Shown piece by piece: positions 34,540-44,238 of a stretch of DNA of 64,000 nt. This DNA comes from Alcaligenes faecalis. Lineage in GTDB: Bacteria > Pseudomonadota > Gammaproteobacteria > Burkholderiales > Burkholderiaceae_B. The position numbers and the translations under genes were made by a program. The stretch is from contig NZ_CP168006.1 in NCBI RefSeq assembly GCF_041521385.1, positions 868,001-932,000 of the forward strand, read 5' to 3'. How positions within the stretch are numbered: position 1 is the first letter of the stretch; the number at the start of each line of letters is the position of its first letter. The notes beneath the pieces were generated by a model. It was given only the letters and a program-made list of their open reading frames with translations, had not been told where the DNA came from and did not search any database.

Positions 34540-36531
34540 ATGGGGCTGCCTTTTAGAAGCACGCTACATCCACGGGTGTTCTGGGGATCTACCTTTATCG
34601 TCCTGATTTTCCTACTGATCGGGATCATTTTCCCTAAAGACGCCGCACTTATTTTTGAACAGTTACAAGACTGGGTCATCAAAAGCTTCGGCTGGTTCTA
34701 CATCCTTGCCGTCGCTTTATTTTTCTTTGCGGTGGTGTATCTGGCCTTAAGCCGCTATGGCAATTTGAAGTTAGGGCCGGATGACTCTGAGCCTGACTAC
34801 CCTTACCTGACCTGGATGGCCATGCTGTTTGCCGCCGGAATGGGTATTGGCTTGATGTTTTTTGCCGTGGCCGAACCGCTACAGCACTTCTCGGCCCCGC
34901 CATCAGGGCTGGCCAGCACAACCACATCAGCCCATCAGGCACAGATCATCACCTTCTTTCACTGGGGGGTACATGCCTGGGCCGTCTATGCCGTGGTCGG
35001 GCTGTCGCTGGCCTATTTTTGTTTTCGTTACAACCTACCGCTGACGATTCGCTCGGGCCTTTACCCACTGTTTGGCAAGCGCATCGAGGGCTGGATTGGT
35101 GACAGCGTTGATATTTTTGCTGTCTGCGGCACCTTGTTTGGTATCGCAACCTCCATGGGTCTCGGTGTTTTACAGATCAACGCAGGGCTTGAATACCTGT
35201 TTGGCTGGCCGCAAGCGACTTGGCTACAGATCTCACTCATTATCGGTGTCACCGCCCTGGCGACCTTATCCGTGATCAGCGGCCTGGATGTGGGCATTCG
35301 GCGCCTTTCCGAGCTGAATCTGCTGGTTGCCGTGTGTCTGATGCTGTTTGTGCTGACTGTTGGCCCCACCTCCTTTTTAATGAATGCTTTTGTACAGAAT
35401 ATTGGCGGATATCTGGATAACTTTTTCGCACGTTCATTCAGTACACAAGCATTCCGAGAGCAGAGCTGGATGAAAGCCTGGACCCTGTTTTACTGGGCCT
35501 GGTGGATTGCGTGGTCGCCCTTTGTCGGCATGTTCATCGCCCGCATCTCGCGCGGTCGTACTGTGCGTGAATTCGTCCTGGGTGTCTTGCTGGTTCCCAC
35601 CGTGTTCACCTTTTTCTGGATGACCGTGTTTGGTAACACAGCCATTTTTCTGGATATGGGAGTTGCGGCTGGCCAACTGGCCCAAGAAGCAGCCAATAAC
35701 GCCTCGGTCGCCTTGTTCGAGTTTTTTGAGTACCTACCCTGGCCTGGCGTCACCTCGGCTCTGGCTGTACTGCTGGTTACCATTTTCTTTATCACCTCAG
35801 CAGACTCTGGCTCCCTGGTGATCGACACACTGGCAGCCGGTGGCGTAGAAGACGCCCCCGTATGGCAACGGATCTACTGGTGCACGCTGGAGGGTGTCGC
35901 CGCCGCCTTGCTGTTGTTGGCCGGTGGTCTGACCGCACTGCAAACCGTCACGCTGGTCAGCGCCCTACCTTTTGCAGTGATCGTCTTTTTGCTGATACTG
36001 GGACTGTTCAAGGGTATGAAAGCAGATATGTCACGTCTGCGTCGCCAAAGCCCCATGTCCGGCCCGGCACCCGGTTCGGAAGTGTCCTGGCGTCGTCGCC
36101 TCTCGACCATCTTGCATACGCCTAACCAGCGTGATGCCCGTCGCTTTATGGGCGAGACCGTCATTCCCGCATTACAGGCAGTGGCCGACGAGCTGGGTAA
36201 ACGCAATCTGAATGTCAGCCTTGAAACCAGCGATCCCGATACCGCTCAACTGACGATTCAAGCGGATAACCAGCGCAACTTCGTCTATGGCGTGGAATTG
36301 CGTGCCCGTCGGGTTGCCAGCTTTACGGCAGCCGCTGCCCGCAACGAGCAGGCTCGCCCTCAGGAATGGCAGGTGCGCACGGTTTTTGCCGACGGCAGCC
36401 GGGGTTATGACCTGATGGGTTTGTCCTCCAGCCAGGTCATTAACGATATCCTGAACCACTTTGAACGCTATCAGGCATTAGTCACCTCCGAGGCGACAGC
36501 CCTGTACGCGCAATCGCCCGACCCGACCTAA
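34540..36531 (+). CDS. betT: BCCT-family choline/betaine transporter, BetT-like
   Basis: 663 residues with twelve expected membrane helices, the family segment [18 protein letters not shown], a tryptophan-rich helix ([21 protein letters not shown]) and a C-terminal cytoplasmic domain of about 160 residues as in BetT. It imports choline or a related quaternary amine with protons or sodium. GGAG precedes the ATG. It follows dnfD after 85 bases without an evident terminator, so some co-transcription is possible. The phosphocholine-specific phospholipase at 60352 could supply choline. Confidence 0.85.
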   Translation: MGLPFRSTLHPRVFWGSTFIVLIFLLIGIIFPKDAALIFEQLQDWVIKSFGWFYILAVALFFFAVVYLALSRYGNLKLGPDDSEPDYPYLTWMAMLFAAGMGIGLMFFAVAEPLQHFSAPPSGLASTTTSAHQAQIITFFHWGVHAWAVYAVVGLSLAYFCFRYNLPLTIRSGLYPLFGKRIEGWIGDSVDIFAVCGTLFGIATSMGLGVLQINAGLEYLFGWPQATWLQISLIIGVTALATLSVISGLDVGIRRLSELNLLVAVCLMLFVLTVGPTSFLMNAFVQNIGGYLDNFFARSFSTQAFREQSWMKAWTLFYWAWWIAWSPFVGMFIARISRGRTVREFVLGVLLVPTVFTFFWMTVFGNTAIFLDMGVAAGQLAQEAANNASVALFEFFEYLPWPGVTSALAVLLVTIFFITSADSGSLVIDTLAAGGVEDAPVWQRIYWCTLEGVAAALLLLAGGLTALQTVTLVSALPFAVIVFLLILGLFKGMKADMSRLRRQSPMSGPAPGSEVSWRRRLSTILHTPNQRDARRFMGETVIPALQAVADELGKRNLNVSLETSDPDTAQLTIQADNQRNFVYGVELRARRVASFTAAAARNEQARPQEWQVRTVFADGSRGYDLMGLSSSQVINDILNHFERYQALVTSEATALYAQSPDPT

Positions 36532-37004
36532 ACCTCTGATCCGGCCTCCAGCTTTCTTTCCAGAATCTGGGGGCCGGGCCCTTGCTGGCCCAGGATATCG
36601 GCCGGATTACGCAAGGGACATTCACTCATGGACAAGCACCCACAGCCAATGCAGTGGGTCAGCTCATCACGCAGTCGCGTCAACTGCTCAATACGATCAT
36701 TCAAACTGGCTTGCCAGCGGCTGGACATGGCCCGCCATTGTTGGCTGGACGGTCTGCTACCCGGTGGCAAGCCCCGCAAGACCTCGTGGATTTCTTCCAA
36801 AGGAATTCCCGTACGCTGCGCCACTTTGATGATCGCAATGTAGCGTAAAACCACCGAGTCGAAACGACGCTGGTTACCACTGTTGCGGGTACTGGCAATC
36901 AAACCTTTCGCTTCATAAAAATGCACGGTAGAGACAGGTACGCCACTGCGTTTAGCCACCTCTCCCACCGTCAATGCACGCGTGAAATCCACTGTTTTTG
37001 CCAC
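36528..37004 (-). CDS. soxR: Redox-sensitive transcriptional activator SoxR
   Basis: 158 residues from a GTG seven bases after AAGGAG. The MerR-type helix-turn-helix is [20 protein letters not shown], then a dimerisation helix, then the four cysteines of the [2Fe-2S] centre in [12 protein letters not shown]. It activates promoters with a 19-bp spacer when the cluster is oxidised by redox-cycling compounds. It is divergent from an RND pump whose promoter holds a perfect SoxR box. Its 3' end overlaps betT by four bases. Confidence 0.95.
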   Translation of the reverse strand: MAKTVDFTRALTVGEVAKRSGVPVSTVHFYEAKGLIASTRNSGNQRRFDSVVLRYIAIIKVAQRTGIPLEEIHEVLRGLPPGSRPSSQQWRAMSSRWQASLNDRIEQLTRLRDELTHCIGCGCLSMSECPLRNPADILGQQGPGPQILERKLEAGSEV

Positions 37005-37015
37005 TCCCGCACTCC

Positions 37016-37046
37016 TTGACCTCAAGTTAACTTGAGGTTTTATAGT
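37016..37046 (+). promoter_or_regulatory. SoxR-dependent promoter with canonical SoxR box
   Basis: -35 TTGACC (37016-37021) and -10 TATAGT (37041-37046) are 19 bp apart, the long spacer of MerR-type promoters. The 18-bp palindrome CCTCAAGTTAACTTGAGG (37020-37037) fills the spacer and is the consensus SoxR box. It drives the 37071-42953 operon. Confidence 0.92.
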
Positions 37047-37070
37047 CCAGGTACCTAATTAAGGCAAGCC

Positions 37071-37340
37071 ATGTCGGCTGCCTCTTTGTTGTCACAGGAA
37101 CCTGCCATGCCTTCCCTCATTTGGATTACGTTTGCCAGACCTCTGTCATGGTTGCAGCAGTCCTTGCTTGGTCTGAGCGCAATCACCGCTGCCCTGGAAA
37201 CACAAGCCCGCAAACCGCTTGTCGCGGCCATCCATTTCAAACCCGAAGACTGGACGCAAAGCGATCAACGATTCGGCTGGACGCTTCCGAACAGACAGCC
37301 CCTGTGGCCCTCTTGCCCCACAGGAGGTCAAGCAGCATGA
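37071..37340 (+). CDS. Small uncharacterised protein, first gene of the SoxR-controlled pump operon
   Basis: 89 residues, starting about 19 bases after the expected transcription start, with AAGG seven bases before the ATG. An internal ATG at 37107 is possible. The N-terminal half is mildly hydrophobic (PSLIWITFARPLSWLQQSLL) and the C-terminal half is polar; I do not recognise it. Its stop overlaps the adaptor start, so at least it couples translation. Pseudomonas mexGHI-opmD also begins with a small protein, MexG, but this one is not evidently related. Confidence 0.55.
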   Translation: MSAASLLSQEPAMPSLIWITFARPLSWLQQSLLGLSAITAALETQARKPLVAAIHFKPEDWTQSDQRFGWTLPNRQPLWPSCPTGGQAA

Positions 37341-38410
37341 GTTCGCGCCGTACTTGGATCATGATTCCCGTTCTGGCCGGTGTATTGGCCATAGGCTGGC
37401 GCTTGTTGCCAGCTTCACAAGAAGCTCAAGCAGGGGGAGCCTACCCACCTGCCGTCGTCGAGCTATCCAGCGTCGAGTCCCAAATCGCCCCTCGCCTTTT
37501 ACATGCCGTCGGTGTACTGGAAGCCTGGCAACAAGTGCTGCTCAGTGCAGAGACCAGCGGCCGCATTCGCAAGATTGATTTCACTTCCGGACAGCCAGTC
37601 AGAGCCGGTCAGCCTCTGGTCTTGCTGAATGACGAACTGGAACAAGCCAGCGTGCGCCGCGAACAGGCGCAAGTCAAACAGACGGCTATTCAACTGACGC
37701 GCGTACGCAAGCTGAAAGAGCAGCAAGCCGCCACTCAGGAGCAACTGGATCAAGCCCAGGCTGATCACGCGGTGGCCCAGGCCCAACTGCAGTACCAGCG
37801 CGCTGAACTGGCCTTGAAACAGATTGCCGCTCCCTTCTCGGGCCGCATCGGTATCACCAGCCTGCACCGGGGCCACTACCTGCAACCCGGTCAAGCGATT
37901 GCCAGCCTGGTTGATGACAGCCAACTGCGTGTGAACCTGACCGTCCCCGAGCAAAGCCTGCCTGACTTGAACGTGGGCCAAACGCTGCAAGTACAGGTCG
38001 ACGCCTGGCCGGACGAGAACTTTCAGGCAAGCATCAGCGCCATCGACCCTTTGATCGGTGATTCGCGCACGGTGCGCCTGCAAGCCCTGCTGCCCAACCC
38101 GGACAATCGCCTGAAAGCAGGAATGTATGCGCGAGCTCAGTTGAAGCGCCCCGCCGAAGCACCCGTACTGACCGTACCCGAAACCGCATTGACCTACACC
38201 GCCTATGGCCAGACTGTTTTTGTGGCCTCCCCCACGGATCAGGGTCTGTGGCAGGTCAAACGCGTGGCGGTACAAACCGGCGAGCAATGGGATGAGCGTG
38301 TCGAGATCATTGATGGCCTGCAAGAAGGCGACAAGGTGGTCAGCGCCGGCCAGATCAAGATTCAGGACGGCTCCACGGTACAGACCGCCAAGGACAAGGA
38401 GTCCGTATGA
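37337..38410 (+). CDS. RND efflux periplasmic adaptor (MexH-like)
   Basis: 357 residues. A signal-anchor (WIMIPVLAGVLAIGWRLL) is followed by lipoyl half LLSAETSGRIRKIDFTSGQPVRAGQPLVLL, a coiled coil (about 95-160), the second lipoyl half IAAPFSGRIGITSLHRGHYLQPG and beta-barrel/membrane-proximal domains. AGGAGG precedes the ATG at 37337. It overlaps the RND pump gene by four bases. The SoxR control and gene order point to a MexGHI-OpmD-type system exporting redox-active or aromatic compounds. Confidence 0.92.
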   Translation: MSSRRTWIMIPVLAGVLAIGWRLLPASQEAQAGGAYPPAVVELSSVESQIAPRLLHAVGVLEAWQQVLLSAETSGRIRKIDFTSGQPVRAGQPLVLLNDELEQASVRREQAQVKQTAIQLTRVRKLKEQQAATQEQLDQAQADHAVAQAQLQYQRAELALKQIAAPFSGRIGITSLHRGHYLQPGQAIASLVDDSQLRVNLTVPEQSLPDLNVGQTLQVQVDAWPDENFQASISAIDPLIGDSRTVRLQALLPNPDNRLKAGMYARAQLKRPAEAPVLTVPETALTYTAYGQTVFVASPTDQGLWQVKRVAVQTGEQWDERVEIIDGLQEGDKVVSAGQIKIQDGSTVQTAKDKESV

Positions 38411-41400
38411 ACACCACCTCCCGTCCCGGCTTTACCGACTTGTTCGTACGTCGGCCGGTCCTTGCTCTGGTGGTCAGTGCTTTGCTCCTGATGTTGGGGC
38501 TGTTCTCTCTGGACAAGCTGCCCATCCGGCAGTATCCCCTGCTGGAGAATTCCACCATCACGATTACCACCGAGTATCCCGGCGCCTCTGCACAACTGAT
38601 GCAAGGCTTTGTCACTCAACCCATTGCTCAGGCACTGGCCTCGGTGGAAGGGGTGGATTATCTGTCCTCCCACTCCGTACAAAGCCGCAGTGTCGTGACC
38701 TTGCGCATGGAACTGAACCGCGACTCCACCCAGGCCCTGACCGAAGTCATGAGCAAGGTCAGCCAGGTGCGCTATCGCCTGCCGGAAGGTGCGTATGACC
38801 CGGTTGTGGAACGCTCTTCCGGGGACTCCACCGCCGTGGCCTATGTGGGCTTTTCCACGACGTCGATTTCCATCCCGGAACTGAACGATTATTTGTCCCG
38901 CGTGGTGGAACCCATGTTCTCCACCATTGATGGTGTAGCAAAGATCCAAACCTTTGGCGGTCAAAAACTGGCCATGAGGCTGTGGCTGGATTCGGACCGC
39001 ATGGCTGGCTATGGTCTGACAGCGGCCGATATTGCCCAGGCTGTACGCGCCAACAACTATCAGGCCGCTCCCGGCATGGTCAAAGGCCAGCATGTCTTGA
39101 GCAATATTCAGCTCAACTCGGACCTGACCAGCGTAGCTGAATTTCAGGACCTGATCGTGCGAGAGGACGGCACCTCGTTGGTACGACTGCGAGACATAGG
39201 CAAGGTGGAGCTGGGGGCAGCGGCAACAGAAACCAGCGCCTTGATGGATGGTCTGCCTGCCATTCACCTGGGTTTGTTCCCCACTCCCGGCGGCAATCCC
39301 TTGCGCATTGTGGAAGGCATTCGAGATCGCCTGCCCGCTATTGAGGCGACCTTGCCACCCGGCGTAGAAGTGGCCCTGGCTTTTGAAACCGCCCGCTTCA
39401 TTCAAGCCTCAATTGATGAAGTACTGAAGGCCCTGACCGAAGCCATGATTATCGTGGTACTGGTGATTTACCTGTGCCTGGGTTCCTTCCGCAGTGTGCT
39501 GATTCCCCTGGCCACCATTCCCTTGTCCATGTTGGGAGCCGCCGCCTTGATGCTGGCCTTTGGTTTCAGCATCAACTTGCTGACCTTGCTGGCCATGGTG
39601 CTGGCTATCGGATTGGTGGTGGACGATGCGATTGTGGTGGTTGAAAACGTACACCGTCATATTGCTGCCGGGCGTTCGCCCGTGGTGGCCGCCTTGCTAG
39701 GTGCCCGAGAAGTGGCCGGCCCAGTAATCGCCATGACCCTGACGCTGGCTGCAGTTTATGCCCCAATTGGTCTGATGGGTGGCCTGACTGGAGCACTGTT
39801 CAAAGAGTTTGCCCTGACCCTGGCCGGTGCTGTACTGGTATCCGGTGTGGTGGCCCTGACCTTGTCCCCAGTGATGAGTTCCTTGCTACTGCCCTCACAG
39901 CAAGAAGAGGGCCGCATGGCCCATCTGGCAGAGCGATTCTTTGGTGGCCTGTCTGCCCGCTACGGTCGATTGCTGGCCCGCTCCCTGCGCCATCGCTGGA
40001 TTACGGGTGCTATGGCCTTGCTGGTCTTTATCAGCCTGCCCGTGCTCTATCAAATGACGCACAGCGAACTGGCTCCCATTGAAGATCAGGCCAGCGTGCT
40101 GACCGCCGTGAAAGCTCCGCAAAATGCCAACCTGGCCTATGCCGAGCGCGACGGCAAGCTGCTGGATGACACGTATCGTGAAGTGGCCGAAACCGAAAGC
40201 ACCTGGTTGATTGTGGGGACAGACGGCCCGGCCGCCAGCTTTGGCGGGATCAACCTGAAGGACTGGAGCAAGCGCGACCGCGATGCCAGCGCCGTACAAG
40301 GTGAACTGCAAGGACGCGTCAGCGCGATTCCCGGCAGCAGTATCTTCGCCTTCCAGCTTGCCCCCTTGCCCGGTTCCAGCGGCGGTCTGCCGGTTCAACT
40401 GGTACTGCGCAGCCCCGGCGACTACCGCACGGTGTACGACACGATGGAGTGGGTCAAACAGCAAGCCCGTGAAAGCGGATTGTTTGTGGTGGTGGACAGC
40501 GACCTGGACTACAACAAGCCCGTTTCCCGCGTGGAAATTGACCGCAGCAAAGCGGCCAGCATGGGTATTAGTCTGCGTGATATTGCCGACTCTTTGGCTG
40601 TACTGGTGGGCGAGAACTACCTGAACCGCTTCTCGCTGGATGGCCGCTCGTACGACGTCATTCCGCAAAGCCAGCGTGAACTGCGCCTGACGGCTCAAGC
40701 CCTGACACGCCAGTTTGTACGCAGTGCCAATGGCGAGCTGGTGCCCTTGTCGACCATGGTTCAAATCCACAGCGAAGTGGAGCCGAACAGCCTGCGCCAA
40801 TTCAACCAGCAAAACTCGGCCACGCTGCAAGCCATTCCCGCTCCGGGCGTCACGCTGGGGCAAGCAGTGGGCTATCTGGACGACATCGCACGTCAATTGC
40901 CCGCAGGCTTTACGCATGACTGGCAATCCGAGTCGCGCCAATTCACCCAGGAAAGTCAGTCTCTGGTGTGGGCCTTCCTGGCCGCGCTGGTGGTGATTTA
41001 TCTGGTACTGGCCGCGCAGTACGAAAGCCTGGTGGACCCCATCATCATTCTGGTGACGGTGCCCTTGTCCCTGTGCGGCGCCCTGCTGCCTTTGGCCCTG
41101 GGGTTTGGCACGCTCAACATCTACACCCAGATAGGTCTGTTAACGCTGGTCGGCCTGATCAGCAAGCACGGCATTCTGATGGTGGAGTTTGCCAATGAGC
41201 TGCAATTCAAAGAGGGTCTGAAAAAAACCGAAGCCATCTTGCAGGCCGCCCGCATTCGTTTGCGCCCTGTGCTGATGACAACCGGAGCCATGGTCTTTGG
41301 TCTGGTGCCTCTGCTGTTTGCCTCCGGTGCGGGTGCTAACAGCCGCTTTGGCCTGGGTGTGGTGCTGGTCTCGGGCATGTTGATCGGCACAGTATTCACC

Positions 41401-41523
41401 CTGTTTATCTTGCCGACTTTGTATACCTTGCTGGCGCGCGATCACGCCCATCAAGCAGACACCCCGCGGGCGCGCGATTTGGCGCAAGCCCTGCGCCCTT
41501 CGACTGGAGAACACGCATCATGA
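38407..41523 (+). CDS. RND efflux transporter permease (MexI-like)
   Basis: 1038 residues, normal for a hydrophobe/amphiphile RND pump. It has the N-terminal helix, two periplasmic loops (about 40-330 and 560-870) and two blocks of membrane helices. The proton-relay acidic pair is visible in GLVVDDAIVVVENVHRH (about 405). The LPIRQYPLLENSTITITTEY start is characteristic. It is coupled by four-base overlaps to both neighbours and is driven by proton motive force. Confidence 0.95.
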   Translation: MNTTSRPGFTDLFVRRPVLALVVSALLLMLGLFSLDKLPIRQYPLLENSTITITTEYPGASAQLMQGFVTQPIAQALASVEGVDYLSSHSVQSRSVVTLRMELNRDSTQALTEVMSKVSQVRYRLPEGAYDPVVERSSGDSTAVAYVGFSTTSISIPELNDYLSRVVEPMFSTIDGVAKIQTFGGQKLAMRLWLDSDRMAGYGLTAADIAQAVRANNYQAAPGMVKGQHVLSNIQLNSDLTSVAEFQDLIVREDGTSLVRLRDIGKVELGAAATETSALMDGLPAIHLGLFPTPGGNPLRIVEGIRDRLPAIEATLPPGVEVALAFETARFIQASIDEVLKALTEAMIIVVLVIYLCLGSFRSVLIPLATIPLSMLGAAALMLAFGFSINLLTLLAMVLAIGLVVDDAIVVVENVHRHIAAGRSPVVAALLGAREVAGPVIAMTLTLAAVYAPIGLMGGLTGALFKEFALTLAGAVLVSGVVALTLSPVMSSLLLPSQQEEGRMAHLAERFFGGLSARYGRLLARSLRHRWITGAMALLVFISLPVLYQMTHSELAPIEDQASVLTAVKAPQNANLAYAERDGKLLDDTYREVAETESTWLIVGTDGPAASFGGINLKDWSKRDRDASAVQGELQGRVSAIPGSSIFAFQLAPLPGSSGGLPVQLVLRSPGDYRTVYDTMEWVKQQARESGLFVVVDSDLDYNKPVSRVEIDRSKAASMGISLRDIADSLAVLVGENYLNRFSLDGRSYDVIPQSQRELRLTAQALTRQFVRSANGELVPLSTMVQIHSEVEPNSLRQFNQQNSATLQAIPAPGVTLGQAVGYLDDIARQLPAGFTHDWQSESRQFTQESQSLVWAFLAALVVIYLVLAAQYESLVDPIIILVTVPLSLCGALLPLALGFGTLNIYTQIGLLTLVGLISKHGILMVEFANELQFKEGLKKTEAILQAARIRLRPVLMTTGAMVFGLVPLLFASGAGANSRFGLGVVLVSGMLIGTVFTLFILPTLYTLLARDHAHQADTPRARDLAQALRPSTGEHAS

Positions 41524-42953
41524 CGCCACAACTATCAAACAGGCTAGCGCCTGTGGCGCGTGCTCTGCGACTGATGATCCCCTGCCTGATCCTGAGCGCT
41601 TGCGCCGTGGGGCTGGACACCTCCATTCCCACCGCCCCAAGCTTGGCCGACACCAACTGGAACAGTCAGTTCGCTCAAGCCACCGAGCAACGCGAAAACT
41701 GGTGGACCTTGCTGCAAGACCCGCAACTGGACACCCTGATTGCCAAGGCCCTGGATCACAACCTGGATATTGCCCAGGCACAGGCCCGCTGGCGGGCCTC
41801 CCGCGCCCTGATCGACGAGCGCCAGCACGACCGCCTGCCGGCTGTCACGGCCCACGCCAGCTACAACCGTAGCGGTTCACAGTTTGCCGCGCCCGATGGC
41901 TCCATTGACCACGGCATTAGCGAAAACTGGCGCCTGGGCATGCAGGCCACGTGGGAGATTGATCTGTTTGGTCGTCTGGAACAGTTGGCTCGTTCTGCCC
42001 AGGCTCGCAGCGAGGCCAGTGCAGACCAACTGGATCTGACTCGCCAGGCTATCGCGGCTGAACTGGCACGTCAGTACGTACAAGCCCAAGGTTTGCAACG
42101 GCGACTGGCGCTGGCTGAGGACGACGTACGCAGTTGGGAACATACGATCAGGCTGGTGCAGGCGGGTGTGTCGCTGGGCCGGGAACTGCCGGAGAATCTG
42201 GACAATGCCCAGGCTGGTCTGGAACGAGCCAACACCCTGGTACCTCAACTGCGCAGCGATCTGGAACTGGCTCGTTTGCGCATTCAGGTACTCAGCGGCG
42301 GACAAGCCAAGAGCATTGATACACCGCTGCCTAGCGCCAAAGCACCTTTAGCTGCATCCCTGCCTTTGGGGGACGTCAACGCCATGCTGTTCAACCGGCC
42401 GGACGTACGCGCCGCCCGGCAGGAAATCCTGGCCAGTTCGCACGAAGTGGCCGCCGCCACCGCCGAGCTGTACCCCCGCCTGGATCTGGCTGGCTTTATC
42501 GGCTTCTTTGCTTTGCGAGGTAGCGACCTGGGCCATGCTGCCCGCACCTTCGATGTCTCACCCGCCATGCAATGGCCTGCCCTGCGCCTGGGTCATGCCA
42601 GAGCGCGCTTACGTGGCATGGAAGCCGTGGCTGATGAATCACGCCTGCACTATCAACAAGTGCTGTTGCAAGCTCAGGAAGAAATTCAGGGCTCTTTGCA
42701 AAGGCTGACTCAACATCAGGAAAGCCTGCTTAGCCTGACTCGAGCGGCGTCACATCTGGAAAATGCCCATGAGCGTGCCTTGACGCGTTATGAAATGGGA
42801 GCCGGAGCCTACCAGCAAGTGCTGGAAAATCAGCGCAGCCTGAACCAGACCCGGCAAGAGCTGGCGATTGCCGAAACCGGCTCGTACCTGAATGTGATTG
42901 CCTTGTATCAGGCTTTGGGTTGGGGAGTGGCGGCACCGAGTCCGACGGAGTAG
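41520..42953 (+). CDS. Outer-membrane efflux channel lipoprotein (OpmD/OprM-like)
   Basis: 477 residues with a lipobox in LILSACAVG (Cys about 29) and the repeated outer-membrane factor fold (WWTLLQDPQLDTLIAKAL, LFNRPDVRAARQEILASSHEVAAATAELYPRL). It completes the tripartite pump with the two upstream genes and overlaps the permease gene by four bases. It is the last gene of the SoxR-controlled operon; the next gene is convergent, two bases away. Confidence 0.93.
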   Translation: MTPQLSNRLAPVARALRLMIPCLILSACAVGLDTSIPTAPSLADTNWNSQFAQATEQRENWWTLLQDPQLDTLIAKALDHNLDIAQAQARWRASRALIDERQHDRLPAVTAHASYNRSGSQFAAPDGSIDHGISENWRLGMQATWEIDLFGRLEQLARSAQARSEASADQLDLTRQAIAAELARQYVQAQGLQRRLALAEDDVRSWEHTIRLVQAGVSLGRELPENLDNAQAGLERANTLVPQLRSDLELARLRIQVLSGGQAKSIDTPLPSAKAPLAASLPLGDVNAMLFNRPDVRAARQEILASSHEVAAATAELYPRLDLAGFIGFFALRGSDLGHAARTFDVSPAMQWPALRLGHARARLRGMEAVADESRLHYQQVLLQAQEEIQGSLQRLTQHQESLLSLTRAASHLENAHERALTRYEMGAGAYQQVLENQRSLNQTRQELAIAETGSYLNVIALYQALGWGVAAPSPTE

Positions 42954-42955
42954 TT

Positions 42956-43378
42956 TCAGCGTTGATTGGCTTGGGGGTGGTCTGTCTCGAAGATAGGCCG
43001 CCCTTTTTCTATTTGTGCATCCGTCTGTTGCAGAAACTCGGATAGATTCGCAAGCTTGCTTTGCATCAGCCGCTCCAGCAGCTTTCCGCCAAACCACAAC
43101 AAGGCGCAGCAGAAAAATGTAATCGGCAATACATACCAACGCAGCCAGACCGATGCATCCAGCAGCCAGCCAAGCGCGGTAAATATCACCACTAAAGTGC
43201 AGGCAATCCAATTATTGCGCTTGGCCTTGAGCAAGAATTTCCTCAAGTCCAGGTGACCACGTTCCAGAGTTTCTAATTGCTCGTAAAGCTGATCGCGGTC
43301 TTTTTGCAATTGCGCCCAGGCGGCGCGCTGCTCCTGTGTCACCGGCCTGCCTGGTTCATGTGCCTGATTGCTCATCAT
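42956..43378 (-). CDS. Uncharacterised two-helix membrane protein
   Basis: 140 residues: an N-terminal charged coiled-coil stretch (AWAQLQKDRDQLYEQLETLE), two adjacent membrane helices (WIACTLVVIFTALGWLL and WYVLPITFFCCALLWFG), and a second charged helix (RLMQSKLANLSEFLQQTDAQIE). I do not recognise a family or function. It stands alone, convergent with the efflux operon. Two in-frame ATGs one codon apart could start it. Confidence 0.7.
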   Translation of the reverse strand: MMSNQAHEPGRPVTQEQRAAWAQLQKDRDQLYEQLETLERGHLDLRKFLLKAKRNNWIACTLVVIFTALGWLLDASVWLRWYVLPITFFCCALLWFGGKLLERLMQSKLANLSEFLQQTDAQIEKGRPIFETDHPQANQR

Positions 43379-43545
43379 CTCTACGCCTGACAGCGGAGTA
43401 CTCTAGAAAAACGCTATTGTAGGAGGAAAAGAAACAGGGAGTGTTTCTGTCTTTTTCTTTACCAAGCTAGCCTGTTCCTACTACTTCACGTACGCCACGC
43501 CTGCTCTCGCTGCCCACCGCCCATCAGAATAGCCAGAAAACGTGG

Positions 43546-44235
43546 CTAGTTCCCCAGCAAGGACGAACCTTTCTGCCCTAGGGACAGCACCTCACTGGCA
43601 TTCACAATGGCAATCGAAATATCTTCAATCGTGCTGCGTTTGTTCATGGCCTGTTCGCGGATCAGATCGTAGGCCTGGTCCTCGGACACCTGATGGGTAC
43701 GCATCAAGATCGTCTTGGCCTGCGCCACATGCCGCTGCCCCATCAGTTTGGTTTGCAGCTTGCTGATTAGCCGACGTTGCTGGCGCAGTTCCTTATGGTA
43801 CTTGCGCGCCAGCACCACCGTGGACAACAAGCCAAAAGAACGAATCGGTGCAGGCAGGATCGCCTGAATATTCAAATCCAGCACAGCGGAAACTATCGTG
43901 GGGTTCTCATAGTTGACCACGGCAATAATCGTGGGGGCCTCTTCCTCGCAGACCCAGTCCAGGCGCAGGTGCAAAAGATCAGGTTGCACGGCCAGAAAGA
44001 CCAGATCCGTTCCTGAAGGCAGGTTTTGCGTGGGAGGCCAGATCGTCTGGACCGAACACCCAATACGCTGTAGTTGTTGGGTCAGCAAGCGTCCATCGCT
44101 ATCGTCCGGATGCATGACCACCATCGTCAATTGCCGCAGTTCCTTGAGCTGCGGCGAGGTGGCATGCGGAAAACGATGCCGCGTTCGCATGGGCTTGTTT
44201 GCCGGCTCATCACCGTAGGAAGAGGAGTTGGCCAC
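43546..44235 (-). CDS. amiR: AmiR-like antiterminator with C-terminal ANTAR domain
   Basis: 229 residues: a pseudo-receiver domain (TMVVMHPDDSDGRLLTQQLQ, TDLVFLAVQPD), a coiled-coil linker (KYHKELRQQRRLISKLQTKL) and an ANTAR RNA-binding domain (QAKTILMRTHQVSEDQAYDLI, NKRSTIEDISIAIV). AmiR binds leader RNA and prevents termination unless held by AmiC. It starts three bases after amiC, the standard regulatory pairing. Its likely RNA targets are the leaders at 46171-46248 and 1441-1545. A later ATG (44190) is possible. Confidence 0.88.
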   Translation of the reverse strand: MANSSSYGDEPANKPMRTRHRFPHATSPQLKELRQLTMVVMHPDDSDGRLLTQQLQRIGCSVQTIWPPTQNLPSGTDLVFLAVQPDLLHLRLDWVCEEEAPTIIAVVNYENPTIVSAVLDLNIQAILPAPIRSFGLLSTVVLARKYHKELRQQRRLISKLQTKLMGQRHVAQAKTILMRTHQVSEDQAYDLIREQAMNKRSTIEDISIAIVNASEVLSLGQKGSSLLGN

Positions 44236-44238
44236 GCT

